Positions 24,867 to 33,773 of a DNA stretch of 64,000 bases are shown piece by piece; position 1 is the first letter of the stretch; the number at the start of each line of letters is the position of its first letter. The stretch comes from JAMHWF01 sp035911095 (GTDB taxonomy: Bacteria > Pseudomonadota > Gammaproteobacteria > Burkholderiales > Burkholderiaceae_C), in the NCBI GenBank assembly GCA_035911095.1, contig JAMHWF010000071.1:1-64000 (forward strand). The letters are read 5' to 3'. The notes below the pieces were generated by a model that did not search any database, was not told where the DNA came from, and saw only the letters and a program-made list of their open reading frames with translations. The position numbers and the translations under genes are program-made.

Positions 24867-26732
24867 ATGAATCGTCCCGTGATGGAAGGCCTGCGCCTGA
24901 ACGTCCCCTCTTACGTCAAACATGACCGCTTGGTCGCCTGGGTGGCCGAGATCGCCGCCCTCACCGAGGCGCGCGACGTCTACTGGTGCGACGGCAGCGA
25001 GGCCGAGTACCAGCGCCTGAGCGAGCAGCTTGTCGAGGCCGGCACCTTCCAGCGCCTGAACCCGGCGCTGCGGCCCAACAGCTTCCTCGCGCGCAGCGAC
25101 CCGAGCGACGTCGCGCGGGTCGAGGACCGCACCTTCATCTGTTCCGAGAAGAAGCAGGACGCCGGCCCGACCAACAACTGGATGGCGCCGGCCGAGATGC
25201 GCGCGCTGCTGCAGACGGGCGAGAAGGCGCTGTTCCGCGGCGCGATGCGCGGACGCACGCTCTACGTCGTGCCGTTCAGCATGGGCCCGCTGGGCTCGCC
25301 GATCGCCCACATCGGCATCGAGCTTTCGGACAGCCCCTATGTCGCCGTCAACATGAAGCTGATGACGCGCATGGGCAAGGCGGTGCTCGAGGTGCTCGGC
25401 AAGGACGGCGACTTCGTGCCCTGCGTGCACACCGTCGGCGCCCCGCTGGCCGAGGGTCAGGCCGATGTGGCGTGGCCCTGCAACAAGACGAAGTACATCG
25501 TCCATTACCCCGAAACGCGAGAGATCTGGAGCTACGGCTCCGGCTATGGCGGCAACGCGCTGCTCGGCAAGAAGTGCTTCGCGCTGCGCATCGCCTCGAC
25601 GATGGGCCGCGACGAAGGCTGGCTGGCCGAGCACATGCTGGTGCTCGGCGTGACCAACCCGGCCGGGCGCAAGTACCACGTCGCCGCCGCCTTCCCCAGC
25701 GCCTGCGGCAAGACCAACTTCGCGATGCTGATCCCGCCGCCGGGCTTCGAAGGCTGGAAGGTGACGACCATCGGCGACGACATCGCCTGGATCAAGCCGG
25801 GTGCCGACGGTCGCCTCTATGCGATCAACCCCGAGGCCGGCTACTTCGGCGTCGCCCCCGGCACCAACGAGCAGACCAACCCGAACTGCATGGCCAGCCT
25901 GAAGCGCGACGTGATCTTCACGAACGTCGCGCTGACCGATGACGGCGACATCTGGTGGGAAGGCATGACCGACACGCCGCCCGTCCACCTGATCGACTGG
26001 CAGGGCAAGGACTGGACGCCGGCGCTGGCGAAGGAGACTGGCGCCAAGGCTGCGCATCCGAACGCGCGCTTCACCGTCGCCGCGACCAACAACCCGGCGC
26101 TCGACAAGGACTGGGACAACCCGAAGGGCGTTGCGATCGACGCCTTCATCTTCGGCGGCCGCCGCTCGACCACGGTGCCGCTGGTGACCCAGGCCCGCGA
26201 CTGGACCGAAGGCGTCTACATGGCCGCGACGATGGGCAGCGAGACGACCGCCGCCGCCGCCGGCCAGCAGGGGGTGGTGCGGCGCGACCCGTTCGCGATG
26301 CTGCCTTTCGCCGGCTACCACATGGGCGACTACTTCCGCCACTGGCTCGAACTCGGCGCGAAGCTGCAGGCCTCGGGCGCCACGCTGCCGCAGATCTTCT
26401 GCGTCAACTGGTTCCGCAAGGGCGCCGACGGCAAGTTCATCTGGCCGGGCTACGGCGAGAACATGCGCGTGCTGAAGTGGATGCTCGAGCGCGTCGAAGG
26501 CAAGGCCGTCGGCAGCGAGCACCTGTTCGGCGTCAGCCCGCGCTACCAGGACCTGAACTGGGACGGCCTCGCCTTCACGAAGGCGCAGTACGAGGACGTG
26601 ACGAGCATCGACGTGCGTGCCTGGGTCGACGAACTGGCGTTGCACGGTGAGCTCTTCGCCCAGCTCGACGACCGCCTGCCCGCGGCGCTGGCCGACACCA
26701 GGTCCCGGATCGAGAAGCGCCTCGAGGACTGA
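24867..26732 (+). CDS. pckG: Phosphoenolpyruvate carboxykinase (GTP)
   Basis: 621 residues, normal for the GTP-dependent class. It converts oxaloacetate to phosphoenolpyruvate in gluconeogenesis. The P-loop with the GTP-class Cys is visible (FPSACGKTNFAML, about residues 275-287), as are substrate-binding YGSGYGGNALLGKKCFALR, the metal-site GDDIAWIKPG and NPEAGYFGVAPGT. ATG at 24867 was chosen over an in-frame ATG at 24807 because family homology starts there and GAGGATGGA lies upstream. It is monocistronic; the long upstream region suggests regulated transcription. Confidence 0.97.
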   Translation: MNRPVMEGLRLNVPSYVKHDRLVAWVAEIAALTEARDVYWCDGSEAEYQRLSEQLVEAGTFQRLNPALRPNSFLARSDPSDVARVEDRTFICSEKKQDAGPTNNWMAPAEMRALLQTGEKALFRGAMRGRTLYVVPFSMGPLGSPIAHIGIELSDSPYVAVNMKLMTRMGKAVLEVLGKDGDFVPCVHTVGAPLAEGQADVAWPCNKTKYIVHYPETREIWSYGSGYGGNALLGKKCFALRIASTMGRDEGWLAEHMLVLGVTNPAGRKYHVAAAFPSACGKTNFAMLIPPPGFEGWKVTTIGDDIAWIKPGADGRLYAINPEAGYFGVAPGTNEQTNPNCMASLKRDVIFTNVALTDDGDIWWEGMTDTPPVHLIDWQGKDWTPALAKETGAKAAHPNARFTVAATNNPALDKDWDNPKGVAIDAFIFGGRRSTTVPLVTQARDWTEGVYMAATMGSETTAAAAGQQGVVRRDPFAMLPFAGYHMGDYFRHWLELGAKLQASGATLPQIFCVNWFRKGADGKFIWPGYGENMRVLKWMLERVEGKAVGSEHLFGVSPRYQDLNWDGLAFTKAQYEDVTSIDVRAWVDELALHGELFAQLDDRLPAALADTRSRIEKRLED

Positions 26733-26918
26733 CGCGCTTTCCGCCCCACCCGCCGCCCGCCCCGCGCGCTGTCGCGAGGCGGGCGGCGCCGCTTCCGGGA
26801 GACCCCGCGCCGCCATCACGAGGCTGGCGCCCGCAGAATGCCGCTCCCGCTCCCGCGCCCGCAACCCCAGGGCGCACCGGCCGACCTCGACCCGGGCGCC
26901 TCGAAGGAACCCCTCCCC

Positions 26919-27833
26919 GTGACCGATCTGCGCGATGCCGAATTCGCCGAGCTGGACGACCTGCTGGCCGCTGCGCCGACGCCGTTGCGCGCGCTGGATG
27001 CGGTGACGCTCGACGGCTACCTCTGCGGCGTGCTGGTACAGCCCGAGCGCATCGAGGCCGCGAGCTGGCTGCCGCCGATCTTCGACTACGACGGGCAGGC
27101 GCTGCCCGAAGGCGTGCTCGACACGCTGGACCCGGCCTGGTGGACGCGCACGCGCGCCCTGGTCGAGCGCCGCCACGCCGCGCTGCGGCGGGCGATCGCC
27201 GAGGACGGGTGGTTCGCGCCGTTCGTCCTGGAGCCCGACGAGGCGACTGCCGCGGACGCTGCCGACGCCGGACCGGGGCCGGAGGCGAAGGGCGGTGTCG
27301 ACGCCACGGCCCCGGCCGACGCCGCGCCCGGCGAAGCTGCCGATTCCCACGACGGCAACGCCTCCGTCGACGCCGCCATTGGCCGCCCCGATGCCGGCCG
27401 GCGGCCCGATCCGGAATCGCGCCCCGATGCCGATACCGATGACGAAGCCGCCATCGCCGCCCTGCCTCCCGCCTCGCGTGCGCTGATGCCCTGGGTCGCA
27501 GGCTTCGAGTTTGCGTTGTCCAGCTTCCCCGTGCTGGCGGCGACCGCCGACCCGGGCGTGCTCAACACCCTGGCCCGCCTCTACCGCCACCTGCCGCCGC
27601 GCAACGACGAGGAGCGCGACCTGGTCTCGATGATGGACCGGCTGCATCCCCTCGCCTCGCTCGACCCGGCGATCGACGACCTCGTCGAGGCCGTCGTCGA
27701 GCTGTCGGACCACACCGAGCGCGAGCGTTACAGGGTCGACACGGTGCGGCGCGAAGCGCCGAAGGTCGGGCGCAACGACCCCTGCCCCTGCGGTAGCGGG
27801 CGCAAGTTCAAGCGCTGCCACGGCGCGGGCTGA
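26919..27833 (+). CDS. UPF0149 (YgfB/YecA) family protein with SEC-C zinc motif
   Basis: About 304 residues from the GTG at 26919 (AAGGA 11 bases upstream); an ATG at 26838 would add 27 Pro-rich residues. The N-terminal UPF0149 helical domain has the diagnostic LDAVTLDGYLCGVLVQPE and LMPWVAGFEFAL. The last 21 residues are a SEC-C zinc motif (GRNDPCPCGSGRKFKRCHG), as in SecA and YecA. An Asp/Ala/Pro-rich insert of about 75 residues splits the UPF0149 domain. SEC-C motifs bind zinc and often contact ribosome or SecB. A related gene without SEC-C lies at 33.0-33.7 kb. Confidence 0.9.
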   Translation: MTDLRDAEFAELDDLLAAAPTPLRALDAVTLDGYLCGVLVQPERIEAASWLPPIFDYDGQALPEGVLDTLDPAWWTRTRALVERRHAALRRAIAEDGWFAPFVLEPDEATAADAADAGPGPEAKGGVDATAPADAAPGEAADSHDGNASVDAAIGRPDAGRRPDPESRPDADTDDEAAIAALPPASRALMPWVAGFEFALSSFPVLAATADPGVLNTLARLYRHLPPRNDEERDLVSMMDRLHPLASLDPAIDDLVEAVVELSDHTERERYRVDTVRREAPKVGRNDPCPCGSGRKFKRCHGAG

Positions 27834-27864
27834 ACGCCCGGGCCGACGAGGCGGGACCGGGACG

Positions 27865-28638
27865 ATGCGCCTGCAGATCCTCTCCGACCTGCACCTCGAG
27901 AGCGAGGACGGCGGCCCGATCGAGCCCGCGCCCGGCGCCGAATTGCTCGTGCTGGCCGGCGACATCGACAGCCGCTGGGACGGCTACGAGCGCTTTCGCG
28001 GCTGGCCGGTGCCGGTGCTCTGCATCGCCGGCAATCACGAGTTCGACGGCCGCGAACTCGACGAGGCCTGGCCGGCGCTGCGTGAGCGCGTCGAGGGGCT
28101 CGGCTTTCGCCTGCTCGAGCGCGAGTCCTGCGTCGTCGAGGCCGCCGACGGGCGGCGTGTGCGCTTCGTCGGCACCGTACGCTGGTGCGACTTCGACGCC
28201 TTCGGCCCTGCGCGCCGCGAGCGGGCGATGCGCGCCGGCGCCTATTTCCAGCGCGTGATGGGCAGCACGCTGCACGGCCGCCCGTTCGATGCGGCGGCGG
28301 TGCGCGAGGAGGCCCTGGCCTGCCGCGCCTGGCTCGAGGCCGAGCTGCGCCGTCCGGCCGCGGGCTGGGACACGACGGTGGCGCTGACCCACTTCGCGCC
28401 CAGTCTGCGCAGCGCCGACCCGCGCTACGGCGAACAGCCCGGCACGGCGAGCTTCTGCAACGCCGACGACGACCTGCTGCCGCGGGTCGCGCTGTGGATC
28501 CACGGCCACCTGCACTGTCGCTTCGACTACCGCGTGCCGCATGCCGCGGGCGAGACGCGCGTCGTCTGCCAGGCCCGCGGCCATACGGTTCGGGGCGAGG
28601 CCGATGGCTACGACGGCACACGCCTGATCGAGGTCTGA
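27865..28638 (+). CDS. Metallophosphoesterase (calcineurin-like)
   Basis: 257 residues with the complete calcineurin-like metal-binding set: SDLHLE, LAGDIDS, GNHEFDG, LTHFAPS and HGHLHCRFD. These coordinate two metal ions for phosphoester hydrolysis. The substrate cannot be read from the sequence. It starts 31 bp after the UPF0149/SEC-C gene on the same strand, so the two may be co-transcribed, although no functional link is known. Confidence 0.92.
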   Translation: MRLQILSDLHLESEDGGPIEPAPGAELLVLAGDIDSRWDGYERFRGWPVPVLCIAGNHEFDGRELDEAWPALRERVEGLGFRLLERESCVVEAADGRRVRFVGTVRWCDFDAFGPARRERAMRAGAYFQRVMGSTLHGRPFDAAAVREEALACRAWLEAELRRPAAGWDTTVALTHFAPSLRSADPRYGEQPGTASFCNADDDLLPRVALWIHGHLHCRFDYRVPHAAGETRVVCQARGHTVRGEADGYDGTRLIEV

Positions 28639-28780
28639 GAAGGTCCGGCCTCGCGCTGTCTGCCGCTGCCATGCCCCCGCCGGCGGCGCCGCCGGGCGCG
28701 TGATGTTGGCCGGCGCGGCGAACCAGGGCCGCCGGCGCGCTACGCTCGGGGTCTCACCCGCGCACAGGAGGTCATCGGCC

Positions 28781-29200
28781 ATGAAGATCCTGATCGCTGT
28801 CGATGGCAGCGAATTCACCGCCCGGATGCTCGACTACCTGGGCACCCGAGGCTGGCTGCTACCGACGCACAGCTACACCTTGATCAACGTCACGCCGTCG
28901 ATTCCCGCGCGGGCGAAGGCGGCGCTCGATCCTGCGCTGGTCAAGGAGTACTACCAGGACGAGGCGGAGAAGGTGTTCGCGCCGATCCGCCCGGTCTTCG
29001 AGGCCAAGGGGCTGGCGGTGACCTACAAGGGTCTGGCAGGCCATGCGGCCGAGGCGATCGCCAACGAAGCCACCAGCGGCGGCTACGACCTGATCGTGAT
29101 GGGTTCGCACGGGCACAGCACGCTCGGCAACCTGCTCCTCGGTTCGGTCGCCACACGCACGCTGGCCGAGTGCAAGACGCCGGTGCTGCTGATCCGCTAG
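28781..29200 (+). CDS. Universal stress protein (UspA family)
   Basis: 139 residues, one Usp domain. It begins MKILIAVDGSEFT and ends with the ATP-binding signature GSHGHSTLGNLLLGSVATRTLAECKTPVLLIR region, i.e. G-2x-G-9x-G(S/T), so it is an ATP-binding type. An AGGAGG ribosome site 9 bases before the ATG at 28781 fixes the start against an upstream in-frame ATG at 28700. It is a cytoplasmic stress protein and appears monocistronic. Confidence 0.95.
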   Translation: MKILIAVDGSEFTARMLDYLGTRGWLLPTHSYTLINVTPSIPARAKAALDPALVKEYYQDEAEKVFAPIRPVFEAKGLAVTYKGLAGHAAEAIANEATSGGYDLIVMGSHGHSTLGNLLLGSVATRTLAECKTPVLLIR

Positions 29201-29284
29201 GCGCGCCGGTCTGCCGTTCGCCTGTCGAGGCCCCGCCGCGGGAACCTGTCGTCGCGACCGGCGGCCGCGGGGCGTTGCCTCGCG

Positions 29285-29533
29285 TCAGGTCATAAAGCGG
29301 CTGGGCGTGAACTGGCTCGTGGGCAGCGCGCGCTGTGCGCTGCCGTCGGGGCGCAGCCCGGCGCGATAGAAGGTCTGGGGCGCTGTCGTCGCCGCCCAGA
29401 CGCTGTCGCCCCGACAGAGGCTGGCTTCCAGCCCGAAGGCGGTGCCGAGGTCGGCGGGCTCGACTTCGTGCCGATCGGGCCTGCGGCCGGGGATCAGCGC
29501 TACGAGAAAGCTCACTGCGGCTCGCCAGTTCAT
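29285..29533 (-). CDS. Small hypothetical protein
   Basis: 82 codons from the ATG at 29533, with GGAG seven bases upstream on the minus strand; an ATG at 29566 is also in frame. The N-terminus has a short hydrophobic stretch (AAVSFLVALIPG) followed by a charged region. It is not recognised. It lies between the UspA gene and a region without clear genes, and codon composition is compatible with coding. It could also be a chance open frame. Confidence 0.4.
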   Translation of the reverse strand: MNWRAAVSFLVALIPGRRPDRHEVEPADLGTAFGLEASLCRGDSVWAATTAPQTFYRAGLRPDGSAQRALPTSQFTPSRFMT

Positions 29534-29777
29534 CCCGGTCTCCGGAGGGGTCAAGGCTTGTGTCACGAGGGGTAGGGCGAGTGTCGACCGCCTGCCCTGC
29601 GACTGCCTCAGGTCGTCCGATTCACCGTGCGGCCTAAGTCACGCTGCACGCGACTTGCGCGCGGGATGTCCGATGTGCGCAACGAAGGCACCCATTCGGG
29701 CGTCGGCGCGGCAGACTCTCGCGCCGCGGCAGGCATCGATCCTGCTGCGGCGTTGGTCAGTCTGTGGGTCCGTCCTG

Positions 29778-30029
29778 ATGAACCTCTCGGCATTGCGCCT
29801 GCTCACCTGGGGAACCGTAGCCGGCTCGGTGGCGAGTGCCCTGCTGCTCGCCGCGGGCGAGTCGGCGCTGCCGCGCTTTGCCGATGGCTCGGGGGCGCCG
29901 GGCCAGGCCGCGCCGGACGGCCGGCTGCGGATCCTGCCCAGCGAGCCGACGGCAGCCGGCCGGCCTGGGGCCGCCGCTCATCCGGCGCCTCGGGCTGCAC
30001 CGGCTTCGGACCCGGTCCGCGTCAGGTAA
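29778..30029 (+). CDS. Small putative membrane or secreted protein
   Basis: 83 codons. The N-terminus MNLSALRLLTWGTVAGSVAS continues into a hydrophobic segment, a plausible signal anchor, and is followed by a Pro/Ala/Gly-rich tail. No ribosome site is evident, and no family is recognised. It ends 15 bp before the convergent argP gene. The call rests only on the hydrophobic N-terminus and the open frame. Confidence 0.3.
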   Translation: MNLSALRLLTWGTVAGSVASALLLAAGESALPRFADGSGAPGQAAPDGRLRILPSEPTAAGRPGAAAHPAPRAAPASDPVRVR

Positions 30030-30044
30030 AGAGGCCACAGGCGA

Positions 30045-30965
30045 TCAGGCCAGGGCGGCGCCGGCGCCCGCCACCAGCGCATCTCCGACCCGGTCGAGCA
30101 GGGCGGTGCGTGGCCGCTCAGGCCCGGTGTCGAGCTTCCATTGGTGCCAGTACAGGGGCACGTCGATGCCGACCCCGGGCCGCAGGCCAATGAGTTCACC
30201 CCCTTCGAGCAGCGCACGCACCTGCAGTTGCGGCAGCACGCCGATCCCCCAGCCCATCACGCAGGCGCGCGCGTAGGCCTCGCTCGAAGGCACGTGGCGC
30301 TCCACCAGGCGCGGCTGGCGCAGGCCGAAGGCGCGCGTGACCCATTGCGCCTGGGTGTCGTCCTTGCGATTGAAGACGAGGAAGGGCTGGCGCAGCACGT
30401 TGTGACGGTCCAGGCCGTGGCGGAGGCGGGTTGCAACGAAGCTAGCACTAGCCACGGCGACGTATCGCATCACTCCTAGCGGCCTGACGCTGCACCCCCG
30501 CAATGCCTGGGCCACGGAACTGAGGCAGCCGAGCACCGCACCCTGGCGCAGCAGCTCATGGGTGAAGTCCTGGTCGTCGACGATCAGCTCCAGCCCGAAG
30601 CCGGCCTCGAGCCCTTCCTGGACCACCGCGTCGAGCGCCGGCGGCACCCAGGTGGCAAGGCTGTCGGCGTTGACCGCGATCGGCAGGCGGTCGCCGACGG
30701 CACCGAGCTCGTCGAGCTCGCGTCCGACGTCGGCGCGCAGCGTCTGCATCTGGCGCGCGAAGCGCAGCAGCACCCGCCCCGGCTCGGTCAGGCCGAGCGG
30801 CCTCGCGCGCACGACGAGCGGCCGGCCCAGTTGCTGCTCGAGCGAGCGCAGGCGTTGCGAGACCGCCGACTGCGTGATCGCGAGGCGCTGGGCGGCGCGT
30901 TCGAAGCTGCCTTCGTCCGCCAGGGCGGCCAGGGCGTCGAGTGCCGCAGGGTCGAAAGGGGACAT
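30045..30965 (-). CDS. argP: LysR-type regulator ArgP (IciA)
   Basis: 306 residues. The N-terminal HTH (LADEGSFERAAQRLAITQSAVSQRLRSLE) and the effector domain (PIAVNADSLATWVPPAL, LGCLSSVAQALRGC, GWGIGVLPQLQ) match ArgP/IciA, which senses arginine and lysine and activates the LysE/ArgO exporter. It is divergent from the lysE-like gene across a short intergenic region with a 12-bp palindrome, the standard argP-argO arrangement. ATG at 30965. Confidence 0.95.
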   Translation of the reverse strand: MSPFDPAALDALAALADEGSFERAAQRLAITQSAVSQRLRSLEQQLGRPLVVRARPLGLTEPGRVLLRFARQMQTLRADVGRELDELGAVGDRLPIAVNADSLATWVPPALDAVVQEGLEAGFGLELIVDDQDFTHELLRQGAVLGCLSSVAQALRGCSVRPLGVMRYVAVASASFVATRLRHGLDRHNVLRQPFLVFNRKDDTQAQWVTRAFGLRQPRLVERHVPSSEAYARACVMGWGIGVLPQLQVRALLEGGELIGLRPGVGIDVPLYWHQWKLDTGPERPRTALLDRVGDALVAGAGAALA

Positions 30966-31005
30966 GGCGGCACATCTCCATTAGCCTGTCTGATGTATGG
31001 TGATT

Positions 31006-31017
31006 TTCATGCATGAA
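31006..31017. promoter_or_regulatory. 12-bp palindrome in argP-lysE intergenic region
   Basis: TTCATGCATGAA is a perfect palindrome between the divergent argP and lysE genes. It is a candidate part of the ArgP operator. LysR-type sites are usually longer, and no further symmetric arms were found. Confidence 0.35.
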
Positions 31018-31054
31018 GCTTCACCTCAGACGGCAAGCTTCCGACAATCGCCAG

Positions 31055-31711
31055 ATGGCTCCGATCGACGCCCTGCCGGCCCCACAGCTGCTCTCACACG
31101 CCTTCGCGCAGGGCTGGGTGCTGATGGCCAGCCTGATCGTCGCCATCGGCGCCCAAAACGCGCTCGTGCTCCGCCAGGGGCTGCGGCGCGAACATGTCGG
31201 CGCGGTGGTGAGCGTCTGCTTCGCTGCCGATGCGCTGCTGGTGGCTGCGGGCGTGTTCGGCTTGGGCGCGCTGGTGGCGCGCTCGGCCTTCTGGCTGGAG
31301 GCGCTGCGCCTTTTCGGTGCCGCCTTCCTGACCGTCTACGCGCTTCGGTCGGCCTGGCGCGCCTGGCGCGGTGACGCGTCCACGGGCCTGGCGCCGGCGG
31401 CCGAGGCGGCCGCGACGCCGATCTCGCGCACGCTGACGACCACCCTGGCGCTCACGCTGCTCAACCCGCACGTCTATCTCGACACCGTCGTGCTGGTGGG
31501 CGCGGTCGGCGCCCAGTTGCCAGCCGCCGCGCGGCTGCCGTTCGCCGGCGGTGCCGGCACGGCGTCGCTGATGTGGTTCGTCGCGCTCGGATTCGGCGCG
31601 CGGGCCCTGGCGCCGCGTTTGCAAAGCCCCGGGGTCTGGCGCGCGCTCGACGCGGTCGTGGCACTGGTGATGGGTCTGGCCGCGGCACGCCTGTGGGGCG
31701 CGCCGGTCTGA
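31055..31711 (+). CDS. LysE/ArgO-family amino acid exporter
   Basis: 218-residue membrane protein with six hydrophobic segments. The LysE signature is clear: FAQGWVLMASLIVAIGAQNALVLRQGLRREHV near the start, LTLLNPHVYLDTVVLVGAVG in the middle. It exports L-lysine and/or L-arginine and is expected to be activated by the divergent ArgP. ATG at 31055 is chosen because homologs begin just before the FxxGW block; an ATG at 31013 is in frame, and neither has a good ribosome site. dadA begins 32 bp downstream. Confidence 0.93.
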   Translation: MAPIDALPAPQLLSHAFAQGWVLMASLIVAIGAQNALVLRQGLRREHVGAVVSVCFAADALLVAAGVFGLGALVARSAFWLEALRLFGAAFLTVYALRSAWRAWRGDASTGLAPAAEAAATPISRTLTTTLALTLLNPHVYLDTVVLVGAVGAQLPAAARLPFAGGAGTASLMWFVALGFGARALAPRLQSPGVWRALDAVVALVMGLAAARLWGAPV

Positions 31712-31743
31712 ATGGGTGTCGGCAGGACGTTGAAGGAGCAGTC

Positions 31744-33054
31744 ATGAAGGTGGTCATACTCGGGGCCGGAATCATCGGCATCAGCACGGCCTGGCATCTG
31801 CTGGAGCAGGGGCATGAGGTGACGGTGGTCGACCGCCAGCCTGACGCCGCCCTGGAAACCAGCTTCGCCAACGGCGCCCAGATCTCGGTCAGCTTCTGCG
31901 AGCCCTGGGCCAGCGCGGGTGCGCCGCTGAAGGTCGCGAAGTGGCTGCTGCGCGACGATGCGCCGCTGCTCTTCCGGCCCAAGCTTGACCTGCACCAGTG
32001 GCGCTGGGGCCTGGCCTTCCTCGGCCAGTGCACCGACGCCGCATTCGAGCGCAACGTCGCCCAGCTCGTCGCGCTCGGGCGCTACAGCCATGACGCGCTG
32101 AAGGCGCTCGTCGCCACGACCGGCATCGAGTACCGGCGGCTCGAGCGCGGCATCCTGCATTTCTTCGGTTCGCAGGCCGACCTCGACGCCGGCGCCGAAG
32201 GCGCCGCGCTGATGCGCCGCTTCGGCGTCGACCGCCGCGTGCTGACACGTGAGGAGGTGCTCGCCGTCGAGCCCGCTCTGGCCCAGGCCGGCGTGCCGAT
32301 CTTCGGCGGCACCTACACGCCGAGCGACGAATCAGGCGACGCGGCCGTCTTCACCCAGGCGCTCGCGCGCCGCTGCGCCGAGCGTGGCGTGCGCTTCCTC
32401 TATGGCCACCAGGTGCTCGGCTTCGAGCGCATCGGCGGCGGCATCGGCGCGGTGCAGTTGCTCGACTTGGAAAGCAGAAGTCAGCGCTCGCTAGGCGGTG
32501 AGGCCTTCGTGGCGGCGATGGGCTCGTACACCGCGCCGATGCTGCGGCCGCTCGGCGTTCACCTGAACATCTACCCGGCCAAGGGCTACTCGGCGACGTT
32601 GCGCCTGAAGCATCCCGAGCGGGCGAGCGTCGTCAGCATGATCGACGACGAACGCAAGATCGCGATCTCGCGCCTCGGCGACCAGGTGCGCATTGCGGGC
32701 ACCGCCGAACTCGCGGGCTACGACACGCGGCTCGACACGCCGACCGCGCGCGTGCGCTGCGCCGGGCTGTTGGAGCGCTACGAGCAGCTCTTCCCCGGCG
32801 TTGCCGACCCGAGCGAGCCCCATTTCTGGACCGGCCTGCGCCCGAGCACGCCGACCAACATTCCCTACATCGGCCGCAGCCCGATCGCGAACCTCTGGGT
32901 CAACGCCGGGCACGGGACGCTCGGTTGGACGCACGGCGCCGGCTCGGGCCGCGCGCTGGCCGAGCTCATCGGCGGGCGTCGGCCGGCAATCGGCTTCGGC
33001 TTCTACGGCGAGCGCCAGCCGGACCGCGCGGTGGCGAAGGTCGTGGCCGCCTGA
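31744..33054 (+). CDS. dadA: D-amino acid dehydrogenase
   Basis: 436 residues, the DadA length. It has the N-terminal FAD dinucleotide fold VVILGAGIIGISTAWHL and the C-terminal HGTLGWTHGAGSGRALAELI, both standard for DadA. It oxidatively deaminates D-amino acids, feeding electrons to the respiratory chain, and is a peripheral membrane flavoprotein. AAGGAG five bases before the ATG at 31744 supports the start. It follows the LysE gene closely. Its last 89 bp overlap the convergent UPF0149 gene. Confidence 0.93.
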   Translation: MKVVILGAGIIGISTAWHLLEQGHEVTVVDRQPDAALETSFANGAQISVSFCEPWASAGAPLKVAKWLLRDDAPLLFRPKLDLHQWRWGLAFLGQCTDAAFERNVAQLVALGRYSHDALKALVATTGIEYRRLERGILHFFGSQADLDAGAEGAALMRRFGVDRRVLTREEVLAVEPALAQAGVPIFGGTYTPSDESGDAAVFTQALARRCAERGVRFLYGHQVLGFERIGGGIGAVQLLDLESRSQRSLGGEAFVAAMGSYTAPMLRPLGVHLNIYPAKGYSATLRLKHPERASVVSMIDDERKIAISRLGDQVRIAGTAELAGYDTRLDTPTARVRCAGLLERYEQLFPGVADPSEPHFWTGLRPSTPTNIPYIGRSPIANLWVNAGHGTLGWTHGAGSGRALAELIGGRRPAIGFGFYGERQPDRAVAKVVAA

Positions 33055-33703
33055 CCGGCCGGGCGGGCGTGCGGTCGCCCGGCGCCGGAATCGGCCGCGA
33101 CACGTCGGCGAGCAGCAGGGTCGCGCGCACCAGGTCCTCGACCGCCTCCGACAGGTCGGCCGGCGGCCCGAGATCGGCGATCGCGTCGAGCAGGTCGTCG
33201 GCATCCTCCAGGTCGTCAGGGTCGAAGTGGCGGTAGAGCAGGGCCAGCGGTTCGATCAGGGCCGGCGAATCGAGCGACATCAGCGCCGGAAAGACCTCGG
33301 CCGCGAGCGCGAAGCCCGCCACCCAGGGCGCCACGGCCTGCGAGGCATCGTCGGCTTCTTCCGGTTCGAACACCCAGGGATCGAACCACTGCCGGCCGGC
33401 GATCGCGCGTTCCAGCAGCGCATGGCGCTGCAGTGCGAGTGCGCGCCAGGGGCCGCCCGCGAGGGCCGGCGGCAGCGGGCGTGCCTCGCCGTCGCCGATC
33501 AGCGCGAGCCAGCGATCCGCCGGCACGGGCCGCGGCTGCAGCAACACGCCACACAGAAAGCCGTCGACGGCGCTGACGTCGAGCGGCTCGAACGGCGCGG
33601 GCAGGGTTTCGAGCGCGGCCTGTAACGGCAGGGGCGACGCGCCAAGCGCTTCCCCCGTGGCTGGAGCGCGTCGATCCGGGGGCGGCGCAGGACTTTGTTT
33701 CAT
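32966..33703 (-). CDS. UPF0149 (YgfB/YecA) family protein without SEC-C
   Basis: 245 residues from the ATG at 33703. The UPF0149 core is clear: VSAVDGFLCGVLLQPRPV and AVAPWVAGFALAAEVFPAL, paralleling the larger protein at 26.9-27.8 kb but lacking both its acidic insert and the C-terminal SEC-C zinc motif. The last about 45 residues are Arg/Pro-rich and lie antisense to the end of dadA (89-bp overlap), so the C-terminus may be an extension by read-through of the opposite strand. Function unknown. It is divergent from the structured RNA element. Confidence 0.82.
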   Translation of the reverse strand: MKQSPAPPPDRRAPATGEALGASPLPLQAALETLPAPFEPLDVSAVDGFLCGVLLQPRPVPADRWLALIGDGEARPLPPALAGGPWRALALQRHALLERAIAGRQWFDPWVFEPEEADDASQAVAPWVAGFALAAEVFPALMSLDSPALIEPLALLYRHFDPDDLEDADDLLDAIADLGPPADLSEAVEDLVRATLLLADVSRPIPAPGDRTPARPVRRPRPSPPRGPAGARRRSRSRLPADARR

Positions 33704-33773
33704 TGTTTCAATTGTCGCGGGCGAAACGTAACGGTGCACTTCTAAGAGATGCGGCCCCTTACACTCACCATTC

